A DNA stretch of 64,000 nt from Leptothoe sp034932105 (GTDB taxonomy: Bacteria; Cyanobacteriota; Cyanobacteriia; Phormidesmidales; Phormidesmidaceae): NCBI RefSeq assembly GCF_034932105.1, contig NZ_JAYGIG010000001.1, positions 62,001 to 126,000 of the forward strand, written 5' to 3'. Shown here one piece after another: positions 42,539 through 51,495 of the stretch; position 1 is the first letter of the stretch, and the number at the start of each line of letters is the position of its first letter. The notes beneath the pieces are model-generated. The model made no database searches and was not told where the DNA came from. It saw nothing but the letters and a program-made list of their open reading frames with translations. The position numbers were made by a program, and so were the translations under genes.

Positions 42539-43657
42539 ATGAGTTCTGGAATCGACCTGCAAGAGAGCTTCATTCAAATACTCATCTCACTGGGGTTATC
42601 CCCAGCTTTGGCTAAATTACTTTGGCTGCCGCTACCAATGGCGCTGATCCTAATCGCCGCAACAGTTAGTATTTTTATCGCCGTTTGGCTAGAGCGTAAA
42701 ATTTCTGCCGCCGCCCAGCAACGTATTGGTCCTGAATATGTTGGTCCGCTGGGTGCACTACAAGCAACGGCTGACGGCGTCAAATTAATTTTTAAGGAAG
42801 ACATTAATCCGGCCCAGGCGGACCCAGTCCTATTTACCCTAGGGCCAGCCATTGTCGTCATCCCGGTATTTGTCTCTTACCTGGTGGTGCCCTTCGGGCA
42901 GAACATGGTGATCACAGACTTAGGCATTGGCATTTTTCTATGGATTGCCCTCTCCAGTGTCACCCCCATTGGCCTGCTCATGTCTGGCTATTCTTCCAAC
43001 AATAAGTACTCCTTATTAGGAGGTCTCCGGGCAACAGCTCAATCCATTAGCTATGAGATCCCGCTCGCCCTAGCTGTACTAGCCGTGGTGATGATGTCTA
43101 ACAGTCTCAGCACCATAGACATTGTCAATCAGCAAGCCAGCTACGGCATTCTCAGCTGGAATATATGGCGACAGCCCGTCGGGTTTGTCCTGTTTTGGAT
43201 TGCCGCCTTAGCAGAGTGCGAACGGTTACCCTTTGACCTACCGGAAGCCGAAGAAGAAATTGTCGCTGGTTATCAAACTGAATATGGCGGCATGAAGTTT
43301 GGATTATTTTACGTCGGCTCCTACGTCAACTTAGTGCTATCGGCCATGATGGTATCGGTACTCTACCTAGGTGGCTGGAGTTTTCCCATCCCCATTGAAG
43401 TCATTACCGCCGGTCTAGGCCTTAGCGAATCCACGCCATGGCTACAGGTCATGACTGCTGCCCTGGGGATCATGATGACCCTACTCAAGGCTTACTTCCT
43501 CGTCTTCTTAGCCGTCCTGCTACGTTGGACAGTCCCCCGCGTCCGCATCGACCAGCTCTTGGATTTAGGCTGGAAGTTTTTACTCCCAGTTGCCTTAGTC
43601 AATCTACTGCTCACAGCGGCACTCAAGCTCGCGTTCCCATTTGCGTTTGGAGGGTAA
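42539..43657 (+). CDS. ndhA: NAD(P)H-quinone oxidoreductase subunit 1 (NDH-1, NdhA)
   Basis: 372-residue membrane subunit at the base of the NDH-1 complex, forming the quinone pocket. ERKISAAAQQRIGPEYVGP, GLLMSGYSSNNKYSLLGGLRA and AALAECERLPFDLPEAEEEIVAGYQTEYGGMK-type core (read as segments LPFDLPEAEEEIVAGY and TEYGGMKFGLFY) are the family hallmarks. About eight hydrophobic spans. First gene of ndhA-ndhI-ndhG-ndhE. ATG at 42539 is preferred to TTG at 42533. Confidence 0.97.
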   Translation: MSSGIDLQESFIQILISLGLSPALAKLLWLPLPMALILIAATVSIFIAVWLERKISAAAQQRIGPEYVGPLGALQATADGVKLIFKEDINPAQADPVLFTLGPAIVVIPVFVSYLVVPFGQNMVITDLGIGIFLWIALSSVTPIGLLMSGYSSNNKYSLLGGLRATAQSISYEIPLALAVLAVVMMSNSLSTIDIVNQQASYGILSWNIWRQPVGFVLFWIAALAECERLPFDLPEAEEEIVAGYQTEYGGMKFGLFYVGSYVNLVLSAMMVSVLYLGGWSFPIPIEVITAGLGLSESTPWLQVMTAALGIMMTLLKAYFLVFLAVLLRWTVPRVRIDQLLDLGWKFLLPVALVNLLLTAALKLAFPFAFGG

Positions 43658-43661
43658 AACA

Positions 43662-44279
43662 ATGCTCAACTTTCTCAAGCAGGTTGGCGACTACGCCAAG
43701 GAAACCGTCCAAGCCGCCAAATATATTGGTCAAGGGCTATCGGTCACATTTGACCATATGAAGCGTCGCCCCATAACGATTCAATATCCCTATGAAAAAT
43801 TGGTGCCCTCTGAGCGGTATCGCGGTCGCATCCACTTTGAGTTTGATAAGTGTATTGCCTGTGAAGTCTGTGTCAGGGTATGTCCGATTAACTTGCCAGT
43901 GGTGGATTGGACCTTTGACAAAAGTACGAAGAAAAAGACATTAGACCATTACAGTATTGACTTTGGTGTTTGTATTTTTTGCGGTAACTGCGTTGAATAC
44001 TGCCCCACCAACTGTCTCTCCATGACCGAGGAGTATGAGTTAGCGGCCTATGACCGGCATGAACTGAATTACGACAACGTAGCCCTCGGTCGTCTGCCCT
44101 ACAAAGTCACAGATGACCCCATGGTCACCCCCATGCGAGAGTTGGCCTATCTACCCAAGGGAGTGATGGACCCCCATGAATTACCAGCAGGATCACGCCG
44201 CGCTGGTAAACTACCTGAAGAGATCTTGGCTGAATTAGAAGCCTCTAAAACAGCTAAGGGTGATGAAACAACAGATTAA
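43662..44279 (+). CDS. ndhI: NAD(P)H-quinone oxidoreductase subunit I (NDH-1, NdhI)
   Basis: 205-residue peripheral subunit carrying two [4Fe-4S] clusters: CIACEVCVRVCPINLP and CIFCGNCVEYCPTNCL. It passes electrons through the NDH-1 arm to plastoquinone for respiration and cyclic flow. An N-terminal amphipathic segment (FLKQVGDYAKETVQAAKY) seats it on the membrane. Starts with a GGAGG box eight bases before ATG, four bases after the ndhA stop, indicating translational coupling. Confidence 0.97.
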   Translation: MLNFLKQVGDYAKETVQAAKYIGQGLSVTFDHMKRRPITIQYPYEKLVPSERYRGRIHFEFDKCIACEVCVRVCPINLPVVDWTFDKSTKKKTLDHYSIDFGVCIFCGNCVEYCPTNCLSMTEEYELAAYDRHELNYDNVALGRLPYKVTDDPMVTPMRELAYLPKGVMDPHELPAGSRRAGKLPEEILAELEASKTAKGDETTD

Positions 44280-44360
44280 TCGTTGGCTCAGCTCAGTTAG
44301 TGTCTGACCAACCCCTGATATAACGCAAAAACCACAGCAGCCCACACAATCGGAGTAGCA

Positions 44361-44969
44361 GTGAACTTAGCAGAAGGCGTACAAATCGTTTCCCTAGGCA
44401 TCCTTGGTGTATTGATGCTAGTCTCCGCCCTGGGGGTGGTTCTACTTTCTAATATCGTCTACTCGGCATTTTTGTTGGCCCTGGTCTTTGCCAGCATTTC
44501 AGGACTTTACGTCTTGCTCAATGCCGGTTTTGTCGCCGCCGCCCAAATATTGGTCTATGTCGGTGCCGTCAATATCTTGATTCTTTTCGGTATCATGCTG
44601 GTGAACAAACGGGAAGATTTTCAACCCCTATCCAATGCATGGATTGGCAAAGCAGCAACCGCTGCCGTTTGTACCGGGCTATTTACCTTACTTAGTTCTA
44701 TGGTTCTGGCCACACCTTGGCAACTATCCTCAGCCATTCCTGCCGGGGAAGCCGCCATTGAGATCATTGGCCAGCATTTCTTCAGTGACTTTCTACTGCC
44801 ATTCGAACTAGCCTCTGTGCTGCTGCTGATTGCATTAGTAGGGGCGATTATTTTGGCCCGTCGCGAATATGTGCCCGATGATGAGCCGGAAAATGAACAA
44901 AAGGTTTTGACATTAAGGGAACGTCCCCGGGAACTGGTGGCTGCGGGTAACGACCCCCAGGACAAATAA
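44361..44969 (+). CDS. ndhG: NAD(P)H-quinone oxidoreductase subunit 6 (NDH-1, NdhG)
   Basis: 202 residues, NuoJ/NdhG family, five hydrophobic spans (QIVSLGILGVLMLVSALGVV; SAFLLALVFASISGLYVLL; AAQILVYVGAVNILILFGIM and further). The charged tail REYVPDDEPENEQKV follows the last span. Start GTG at 44361 with a GGAG box five bases upstream. Third gene of the ndh operon. Confidence 0.96.
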   Translation: MNLAEGVQIVSLGILGVLMLVSALGVVLLSNIVYSAFLLALVFASISGLYVLLNAGFVAAAQILVYVGAVNILILFGIMLVNKREDFQPLSNAWIGKAATAAVCTGLFTLLSSMVLATPWQLSSAIPAGEAAIEIIGQHFFSDFLLPFELASVLLLIALVGAIILARREYVPDDEPENEQKVLTLRERPRELVAAGNDPQDK

Positions 44970-45012
44970 ACATATTGGCATCAAGCGATCTTTAGGAAGA
45001 AGCGGGGTAACT

Positions 45013-45318
45013 ATGCAACTAGAGTACTTTTTGATTCTTGCGGCTGCGCTTTTCTGCGTAGGCATCTACGGTCTCGTCAGTAGCCGTAACGTCATTCGAG
45101 TACTGATGTCCATTGAACTGATGCTGAATGCGGTGAATCTCAATTTAATGGCGTTTTCAAATTACTTGGACCCAGCTGAAATTAAAGGACAGGTGTTTGC
45201 CGTATTTGTCATTACCATTGCCGCTGCTGAAGCCGCTGTAGGACTGGCGATTGTCCTGTCGATTTATCGCAACCGCGACACGGTGGATATGGAACAGTTT
45301 AATTTACTCAAATGGTAG
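45013..45318 (+). CDS. ndhE: NAD(P)H-quinone oxidoreductase subunit 4L (NDH-1, NdhE)
   Basis: 101 residues, NuoK/NdhE family with three membrane spans: YFLILAAALFCVGIYGLVSS, LMSIELMLNAVNLNLMAFSN (conserved Glu in the second helix) and FVITIAAAEAAVGLAIVLSI (conserved Glu in the third). These glutamates are in the proton path of complex I relatives. Last gene of ndhAIGE; a very strong hairpin follows. Confidence 0.97.
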   Translation: MQLEYFLILAAALFCVGIYGLVSSRNVIRVLMSIELMLNAVNLNLMAFSNYLDPAEIKGQVFAVFVITIAAAEAAVGLAIVLSIYRNRDTVDMEQFNLLKW

Positions 45319-45370
45319 TTTTTTAACCTGGGCCTATTGCTCTGGTCTTGAAAGAAACGCATGAATCAAC

Positions 45371-45427
45371 CCATAAAACGTCCAAGGGGGCAGGCTAATG
45401 TAGCCTGCCCCCTTGGACGTTTTATGG
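45371..45427. terminator. 27-bp perfect hairpin between convergent ndhE and petJ
   Basis: Two arms of 27 bases (45371-45397 and 45401-45427) are exact complements around the 3-base loop ATG. The core GGGGGCAGGC with an AAAACG outer part would give a T-rich 3' side (TTTTATGG) on both strands, so it can terminate both convergent units. Confidence 0.92.
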
Positions 45428-45467
45428 TGTTAAGCCGATTGTGTTAACGCATTTTGGCCCTAGACCA

Positions 45468-45815
45468 CTATTCTGGCCAACCCTTCTCAGATTGAGACTT
45501 CACATAGGCAGCAACATCAGCAATGGCTTTATTGCTAATGCGTCCCTGAAAAGAAGGCATGGCCCCTCTACCATTCGCAACCTGATAAATAATGGCATCA
45601 ACATTATGCTCTGAGCCGTAGTTAAACAGATAATCCTCAAGGGCCTCCTGCTTTAGGGTCTGGGAAGACGATACGGCGTTGCTACCGCCCACGTGGCATA
45701 TAGCACAGTTTTTAGTAAAGACTTGCTTACCTGCAGCCACATCCCCGGCATAGGCAGGCATCGCAAACATAACAGTTGCAACGATTGCCAAGATCGCGGT
45801 CACAATAGCTCTCAT
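45468..45815 (-). CDS. petJ: Cytochrome c6-type soluble c-type cytochrome
   Basis: 115 residues. Signal peptide (AIVTAILAIVATVMFAMPAYA), then GDVAAGKQVFTKNCAICHVGG with the CxxCH haem motif, and GAMPSFQGRIS supplying the axial Met. Length, WPE ending and layout are those of lumenal cytochrome c6, which carries electrons from cytochrome b6f to photosystem I or cytochrome oxidase. The region around SNAVSSSQTLKQ differs from the most typical cytochrome c6 and could mean a c6B/c6C paralogue. ATG at 45815 has GAGGAG eight bases upstream; the frame begins at 45833. Confidence 0.9.
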   Translation of the reverse strand: MRAIVTAILAIVATVMFAMPAYAGDVAAGKQVFTKNCAICHVGGSNAVSSSQTLKQEALEDYLFNYGSEHNVDAIIYQVANGRGAMPSFQGRISNKAIADVAAYVKSQSEKGWPE

Positions 45816-45928
45816 GCTAGATACTCCTCTCAAAAAACTAAAGCGTGTTGATCAAAAACCAGCGAAAAACTAGCCTATTACCAATATAGAGAGGGTTTTG
45901 GCGATGTCCCGAGCTAGGGTGAGACATC

Positions 45929-46999
45929 TTACATTTTTGTAATGCCAGTTCCCGTACGTTCTAGTCCCAGTTGAATTAATCGATCAACCAGTTGCTCAAA
46001 CGGAACGCCAGAGGCTTCCCACAGAGTGGGGTACATGCTGGTAGCCGTAAAGCCTGGGAAGGTATTAATCTCATTGATAATCACTTCCCCTGTCGCTTCT
46101 ATATAGAAAAAATCTACCCGTGACAGGCCTGCCCCATCAATGGCTTGGAACGCTTGAATTGCCTGTTCTTGCACCATGGCCACAATCTTCTCTGGGAGCA
46201 GTGCTGGGATGGCTAAATCGGCTTGTCCACTGGTGTATTTAGTTTCGTAGTCGTAAAAATCGGCATTAAAACTAATTTCGCCGATCACAGACGCTTGGGG
46301 ATGATCATTGCCCAAAATGGCGCATTCGATTTCCCGAGCCACCACCCCCGCCTCCACGATGATCCGGCGGTCATAGCTAGCAGCGCTGTCCAAGGCCGCT
46401 TCTAGCTCTTTGCGATGCTTGGCCTTAGCAATCCCTACGGAGGAACCTAGATTGGCAGGTTTGACGAAGCAGGGGTAGCCCAGGGTAGCTTCTATGTCGT
46501 CACACAGCTTGGGGAAAATACAGGGGTTGGAATAGACTTGCGATCGCAAAACCTCCATATACTTCACCTGGGGTAATCCCACCTGGGCAAAGGCAGACTT
46601 CATCGCCAGCTTATCCATGCCCACCGCTGAGGCTAAAACACCACAGCCCACATAGGGCATTTGCATCAGTTCAAATACCCCCTGCAAAGTCCCATCCTCA
46701 CCATTCGGACCGTGGAGCACAGGAAACCAAATATCGATCCCATTCACAGCTGACGGTATGCGCGTTGTCGGCTCTACAGGAATCCCGTCCTCAACCACCA
46801 ACGAGGTCCCCGATGTCAGCACATCCTGGGCATCCATCACCCACACTCCATCCTTACGGATATAGACAGGCACTACATCATACTTCTCAGCATTTTTTCC
46901 CAGGCCTAATGCTCGGGCAATTGCCTGAGCAGAAAAAATAGATACCTCATGCTCTCCAGAGCGTCCACCAAACAATAAGCCTACGCGCATCTTTGCCAT
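45929..46999 (-). CDS. ddl: D-alanine--D-alanine ligase
   Basis: 356 residues, ATP-grasp ligase making D-Ala-D-Ala for peptidoglycan. GLLFGGRSGEHEVSIFSAQ, PVLHGPNGEDGTLQG, GVLASAVGMDKLAMK, CFVKPANLGSSVGI and EINTFPGFTATSMYP are the classic motifs. The ATG of MAKMRVG at 46999 is preferred, with a GAGG box eight bases upstream; the frame extends back to 47116 in sequence that looks non-family. Upstream lie two tandem repeats whose terminators face this gene. Confidence 0.96.
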   Translation of the reverse strand: MAKMRVGLLFGGRSGEHEVSIFSAQAIARALGLGKNAEKYDVVPVYIRKDGVWVMDAQDVLTSGTSLVVEDGIPVEPTTRIPSAVNGIDIWFPVLHGPNGEDGTLQGVFELMQMPYVGCGVLASAVGMDKLAMKSAFAQVGLPQVKYMEVLRSQVYSNPCIFPKLCDDIEATLGYPCFVKPANLGSSVGIAKAKHRKELEAALDSAASYDRRIIVEAGVVAREIECAILGNDHPQASVIGEISFNADFYDYETKYTSGQADLAIPALLPEKIVAMVQEQAIQAFQAIDGAGLSRVDFFYIEATGEVIINEINTFPGFTATSMYPTLWEASGVPFEQLVDRLIQLGLERTGTGITKM

Positions 47000-47128
47000 T
47001 GAATCGGCCTCTTTATTCATCCCAAAACAACGCCTGTTACTGAATCTAAGGTTCATATTAAGGCGTTTATCGATCCCAGACCTCACCCACCCACAGCAAA
47101 ATCTTGACCACCGCATTCATCGACAGAT

Positions 47129-47232
47129 ACAAAATGGCAAAAAAAACTCCTAGGCCCCAAAAGGGCTTAGGAGTCAGACATCAGGGTGCATCTACCAGTT
47201 CACTGTCCAGCCTATTAGCCCCCAAATCCGGA
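47129..47232 (-). ncRNA. Candidate small RNA, copy A (terminator-bearing tandem repeat)
   Basis: About 104 bases nearly identical to 47262-47366. Read on the minus strand it starts near TCCGGATTTGGGGGC and ends with a stem of TCCTAAGCCC / GGGCCTAGGA type (47146-47174) followed by eight T (A-run at 47139-47146), a Rho-independent terminator. It has no ORF of note. A small RNA is inferred from the terminator and the conserved unit; a promoter is not proven. Confidence 0.5.
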
Positions 47233-47261
47233 CAAAGTTCCCATACCCCACCGTCGGATAC

Positions 47262-47366
47262 ACAAAATGGCAAAAAAAGACTCCTAGGCCCCAAAAGGGC
47301 TTAGGAGTCAGACATCAGGGTGCATCTACCAATTCACTGTCCAGCCTATTAGCCCCTCAATCCGGA
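47262..47366 (-). ncRNA. Candidate small RNA, copy B
   Basis: Second copy of the repeat, offset 133-134 bases from copy A. The hairpin is 47279-47309, followed on the minus strand by seven T (47272-47278). Only a few substitutions separate the copies over about 100 bases (for example AG versus AA next to the A-run, CAGTT versus CAATT, and CCCAAA versus CTCAA). Confidence 0.5.
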
Positions 47367-47503
47367 TAGAACAACGGGCCAACTTAAGAGCAACTATCCG
47401 TCACCATGTCCGACAAAGCAGCATCAAGATTTCAGCAACCCAGTGTCAAAAAGCAACAGGACCAGAGATAATGCCAAAGAACCTTTGACCTTACTCGCGA
47501 TCT

Positions 47504-47845
47504 GTGAAGTATTTTTTCTTGTCCGACGGCTGGACAACCGGCAGAGTATGGGAGTTTGGCGGCCTGTGGAACGAAATTGCCTGGCAGCGCAAACCAATCA
47601 TGAATAGGCTAAGTCTCTACATAGAAGAAGCCACAGAAAAACTGTGGCTTTACCAGGTCGAAGACGACGTGCTGATGGTGGAGGTACTCGCCGAAGGCGA
47701 AACCGCTACCCCCATTGGCCAAGTCGTCCTAAAACGTCTAATCACCGCTGACCAGGTAATAGAAAAGTTATGTAGCAGCAATGCAGCGGTGACCACCAAT
47801 CCTGAACTTGCCGCCGTAGCTCGGCAACAGGACAGCCCCCTATAA
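47504..47845 (+). CDS. Conserved-looking hypothetical protein
   Basis: 113 residues. The part from MNRLSLYIEEATEKLWLYQ on, with VLAEGETATPIGQVVLKRLI, has the look of a conserved cyanobacterial short protein; I do not know its function. The first 32 residues (from a GTG start at 47504) are not clearly family-like, so translation could begin at the ATG at 47600. No signal peptide or membrane span. Confidence 0.6.
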   Translation: MKYFFLSDGWTTGRVWEFGGLWNEIAWQRKPIMNRLSLYIEEATEKLWLYQVEDDVLMVEVLAEGETATPIGQVVLKRLITADQVIEKLCSSNAAVTTNPELAAVARQQDSPL

Positions 47846-47919
47846 GGCCCCCATCAACCTCATTCCCATAGAGCTCAGCCCCATGGCCACCCCTACATAA
47901 CCCTGATGTAGCAGTACAC

Positions 47920-49824
47920 CTATAACGTCGACCGTAAGTTACTCACAGCCCGCCGCAGGGAAGCCAGGGCCCGATTGTAACCCAAGGCAGCACTGACCCA
48001 GTTACCTTCAGCCTGGGTCAGTTCTGAGGTGGCCGTCAAGACATCTAGCTGCGTTCCTACGCCAGCCGCTTCCCGTAGCTTAGCCAATTCCAACGCCTGG
48101 GCCGCCTGGTTAATAGCTGTGCTCGCTGTCCTCACATTGTCTTCATTAGACCGCAGGGTAAAGTAAGCCTCTTCCACCTCAAACCGCACCTGATCCAACG
48201 TTTCAGAAAAACGTTCTTCAGCAATATCAGCATTCAGCTCCTGCTGCAGTGCCCGAGACCTGGCCGCACCACCATCCGCCAAAATCATATTAAAGCGGGC
48301 ACCAAAGTTATACGTGTCGGAAGAATTGTCCAACAAGTCACTCCAGCTATAGTTAGCAAACAAACTCACCTGAGGTCGATTAGCCGCTCGGGCGGCTCGG
48401 GCCCGCTGAGTACTAATTTCCCGTTGCACCAACTGTTGCTCTAGTTCCACCCGACCTTGAAAGGCCAGAAGAATACTGTCCTCTAGGGTCAGCTCCCACC
48501 GTTCATAGCTAGCATCCCAATTCTCTGGAGCGGGAACAGGCATGGCGTTGATATTTAGAGTGGATGGTAAATTCAGCAACCGGGCCAGATTGCGCCGAGC
48601 AATCCGCTGGTCTGCCTGGGACTGCACTACCGCTTGCTGAGCATTAGCCAATTGCACGTCCGCCCTTAAGACATCAAACCGAGTACCCACACCTTCCTGT
48701 TGACGCAGGGAATTATCCCGCTGGTTACGTTTGGCTTCTTCGACAAACGCTTGATTGATGCGAATCTGCTCACCACTCTCCTGCAGATCGTAGTAGAGAC
48801 TCGTTGTCTCTAATCTCAGGGCTTCACGACGACGGTCAACCTCAAGTTCACTCAAACGTACTTGTTCTTCCGCTGCCCGCACCGTCGCCAGTCGTTGACC
48901 CGAAGTGAATAGATCGTAACTAACTCCCACAGTTGCATCCAACGTGGTGTCAATACCATCGTTACCAACCGAACCAAAAGCCGTTTGAGTACTATTTTCC
49001 TCTTGGGCGGTCAGGTCAGCCGAGGTAGTCACCACCGGAGCATAGGCCGCGCGGGCCTCTGCCAACTCAGCTTCTTGCTGTTCTAACTCTAATAAAGCAA
49101 CCTGTAGATCTTGATTATTAAAGTACGCCAACTCAATGGCTTCTTCGATGGTGATGGTCCGTTCATCACCTGCGGGTAAGGCCACCTCCGATTCCACCGT
49201 AGGTACAGTCAATGGATTAGGATCCGCTAACAACTCCGCAGGCGGCAAGTCGCTTGTATCAAGTAAATCTCCAGGGGCAGTAGAGGGTGCTTGCCCCGTC
49301 TCAGGAACAATTTCCCCTGTTTCGATATCAATCGGAAGTGTTACAGGAGCCTCATTCCCAGGTAGTGCATCCACCTGCTCATCCACAGGCCCATCAGCGG
49401 ATTCGTCCTCAACCTGCGGCGGAGAATTTTCATCATTATTAGCCGGCTCATCCTCTGGCAAGTTGGGGAGCTGGGTGAATTGATTCAGTTCCGCCAGTAA
49501 GAAACTATCCTGCGCTGCCCCCAACCGAACGGACTGATCCGTAAGAGTGGATGATGCCACACTAGCTATAGCCGCAGGCACAAACATATCTGACCGTGGC
49601 AAAGCCTCCAAAGTTGAGGCTTTAGTAACAGACGATACTTCACCTGTTGCTAAAGCCTCAACTGATTTGTCAGATGCTGATGTAAACGGCGTGATGGTGG
49701 ATATGAATACGCTACTGTTTGAATCATCCATTAACACCTTAGCCATGGCGGGGGCTGGAAGGGCGGACAGTACTCCGCTAAAAACAGCTACCTGGACTAA
49801 GAAAGATTGGTTGATGTATCCCAT
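47920..49824 (-). CDS. TolC-family outer-membrane efflux protein
   Basis: 634 residues. An N-terminal signal-like stretch (LVQVAVFSGVLSALPAPAMA) is followed by a low-complexity acidic/proline region (about 60-220) rich in Pro, Glu and Asp, then the OEP repeats: ITIEEAIELAYFNNQDLQVA and SILLAFQGRVELEQQL as the two repeat starts, with long Glu/Ala/Arg helices and the EEAYFTLRSNEDNVRTA and GVGTQLDVLTATSELTQAE pieces. TolC proteins form the exit duct of efflux and type I secretion. In cyanobacteria the membrane-distal disordered N-region is common. Neighbouring pump genes are absent. Confidence 0.93.
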   Translation of the reverse strand: MGYINQSFLVQVAVFSGVLSALPAPAMAKVLMDDSNSSVFISTITPFTSASDKSVEALATGEVSSVTKASTLEALPRSDMFVPAAIASVASSTLTDQSVRLGAAQDSFLLAELNQFTQLPNLPEDEPANNDENSPPQVEDESADGPVDEQVDALPGNEAPVTLPIDIETGEIVPETGQAPSTAPGDLLDTSDLPPAELLADPNPLTVPTVESEVALPAGDERTITIEEAIELAYFNNQDLQVALLELEQQEAELAEARAAYAPVVTTSADLTAQEENSTQTAFGSVGNDGIDTTLDATVGVSYDLFTSGQRLATVRAAEEQVRLSELEVDRRREALRLETTSLYYDLQESGEQIRINQAFVEEAKRNQRDNSLRQQEGVGTRFDVLRADVQLANAQQAVVQSQADQRIARRNLARLLNLPSTLNINAMPVPAPENWDASYERWELTLEDSILLAFQGRVELEQQLVQREISTQRARAARAANRPQVSLFANYSWSDLLDNSSDTYNFGARFNMILADGGAARSRALQQELNADIAEERFSETLDQVRFEVEEAYFTLRSNEDNVRTASTAINQAAQALELAKLREAAGVGTQLDVLTATSELTQAEGNWVSAALGYNRALASLRRAVSNLRSTL

Positions 49825-50016
49825 AGTGTTTGCGTCAATCGATAGCGAATTGCTTTAGTGAGTTTATTCACCAAGCGAGTCAACAAGACTGCTCGGCAGG
49901 ACATCTAAAATCCTTGCAATGACAGGATATCTAAATCTTCGTAGATAATGCTTTCAATCCATGTTTTACAAAATCAGGCCCTCAGCTAGAATCGTCCAAA
50001 TATCTTGGAATCACAC

Positions 50017-51384
50017 TCATAGCGAAGGTACACGATCTGATCGGATACAAGTCTGCAACAGCCCATCAATGTCATCTACAGGCAAAACGGAACACTGTAG
50101 TTGAGCCATCAGATCTGCTAAAGACATATCGTCAAGAAAATAGGTATCGTCAGGTGTACCATGCTGGCCTCGCTTCAACATCAGAGAAGGCAGTAACAGG
50201 CCATCGCCTAGGTCACACCCTTTTAGCTTGCCTAAAATATCGTAACCCGTGAGCAACCCAGTGACCGTAATCTCCTGTCCCCAATAGTCACTATTTAAAG
50301 CAGCCATTTCAACAGTCAGCCCCTGGACCTGATTGAGTCGATTAACAATCGGCTCAAATGCTTTCTCCACCGCATTGCCAACTACCCAGGTTAAGCATTT
50401 GGGATGCTCAATACTGAGGGGCAATTGCTGGGCAGCCGTCTCAAACTGCTTAAGAAATAGGCGAATGGACCCCACACCATTGCCAATTTGGGGATAAGTT
50501 TCATAGTGGGATTCCGGCGGTAGTGGCTGCTGAGCAATTAAAAACCATTCGTCTGCTAGCCAAGTAAATGTGGAGGCAACGTTTTGTTTGAATTCAGTCT
50601 GGAGAGCCTGTACTTGGGCAATGACCTCCTTGGCTTTGTCCACGGTCACAGGCAGGAGCTCATCTGCAGTGGGCCGAAAGCGGGTCAACCCGACTGGGAC
50701 AACGGCCACTGACGCCACGGCAGGCGTATCCCCTGTGTGAAACTGAGCCAAATCCCGTAGGGTGCGTTCTAAATGAGGGCCATCATTTATGCCAGGACAT
50801 ACAACGACTTGGGCATGAATCTGTAAACGATGCTCTTGAAACCATTGAAGCTGCTCTAACAGCAGTCCAGCTCGAGGATTTTTCAGTAAGCGCTGCCGCA
50901 CCCCCGGCTCAGTGGCATGGACAGAGACATACAGGGGAGACAAACGTAGCCGAGCGATGCGCTCCCATTCGGCTGGGGATAAATTGGTCAGCGTCAGATA
51001 ACTGCCATAGAGAAAGCTCAGGCGATAGTCGTCGTCTTTAAGATACAGAGTATCGCGATTACCAGGGGGCTGCTGGTCGATAAAGCAAAAGGGGCAACGG
51101 TTGTTGCATTGGATCAGCCCATCAAAAAAGGCGCTTTCAAATTCCAATCCCAGATCTTCATCACAGTCCTTTTCGATCTCCACCGTGTGGACCTGGCCAA
51201 ACCCATCTAAAACCTCTAGGGTCAGCCATTCATCGGCACAGAGAAAACGGTAGTCAATGAGGTCACGGGGACGCTCACCATTAATAGACACCAAGCGATC
51301 GCCAGGTTCAAAGCCTATGTCTTCGGCAATGGAATCGCTAAGAACCGTGGTAATGACAGCCGGCTGGATAGACGCAGTACGCAT
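50017..51384 (-). CDS. PDZ - radical SAM - DUF512 protein (TIGR03279 type)
   Basis: 455 residues. N-terminal PDZ-like domain (IAEDIGFEPGDRLVSINGE), then an [4Fe-4S] site in QCNNRCPFCFIDQ (CxxxCxxC) and the downstream DUF512 region (VASVAVVPVGLTRFR, VTGLLTGYDIL, LLPSLMLKRG). The family, typical of cyanobacteria and clostridia, is thought to act on FeS-dependent chemistry with an unknown substrate. No signal peptide. Downstream of uppP on the same strand with a 111-base gap. Confidence 0.9.
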   Translation of the reverse strand: MRTASIQPAVITTVLSDSIAEDIGFEPGDRLVSINGERPRDLIDYRFLCADEWLTLEVLDGFGQVHTVEIEKDCDEDLGLEFESAFFDGLIQCNNRCPFCFIDQQPPGNRDTLYLKDDDYRLSFLYGSYLTLTNLSPAEWERIARLRLSPLYVSVHATEPGVRQRLLKNPRAGLLLEQLQWFQEHRLQIHAQVVVCPGINDGPHLERTLRDLAQFHTGDTPAVASVAVVPVGLTRFRPTADELLPVTVDKAKEVIAQVQALQTEFKQNVASTFTWLADEWFLIAQQPLPPESHYETYPQIGNGVGSIRLFLKQFETAAQQLPLSIEHPKCLTWVVGNAVEKAFEPIVNRLNQVQGLTVEMAALNSDYWGQEITVTGLLTGYDILGKLKGCDLGDGLLLPSLMLKRGQHGTPDDTYFLDDMSLADLMAQLQCSVLPVDDIDGLLQTCIRSDRVPSL

Positions 51385-51428
51385 AGACCATGGGGCTAGA
51401 CAATTACTTCATCATACTTAGGGAAAGG

Positions 51429-51464
51429 GATACTGAGGAAAAGGCCTTGCTGATCCTCAGTATC
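51429..51464 (-). terminator. Hairpin between uppP and the radical SAM gene
   Basis: An 11-bp perfect stem (GATACTGAGGA with TCCTCAGTATC) surrounds a 14-base loop that itself contains AAGGCCTT. It is downstream of uppP read on the minus strand; a T-tract is weak. Confidence 0.5.
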
Positions 51465-51495
51465 ATTTAATGCAGCTCACTATGACTAGAGGTTA

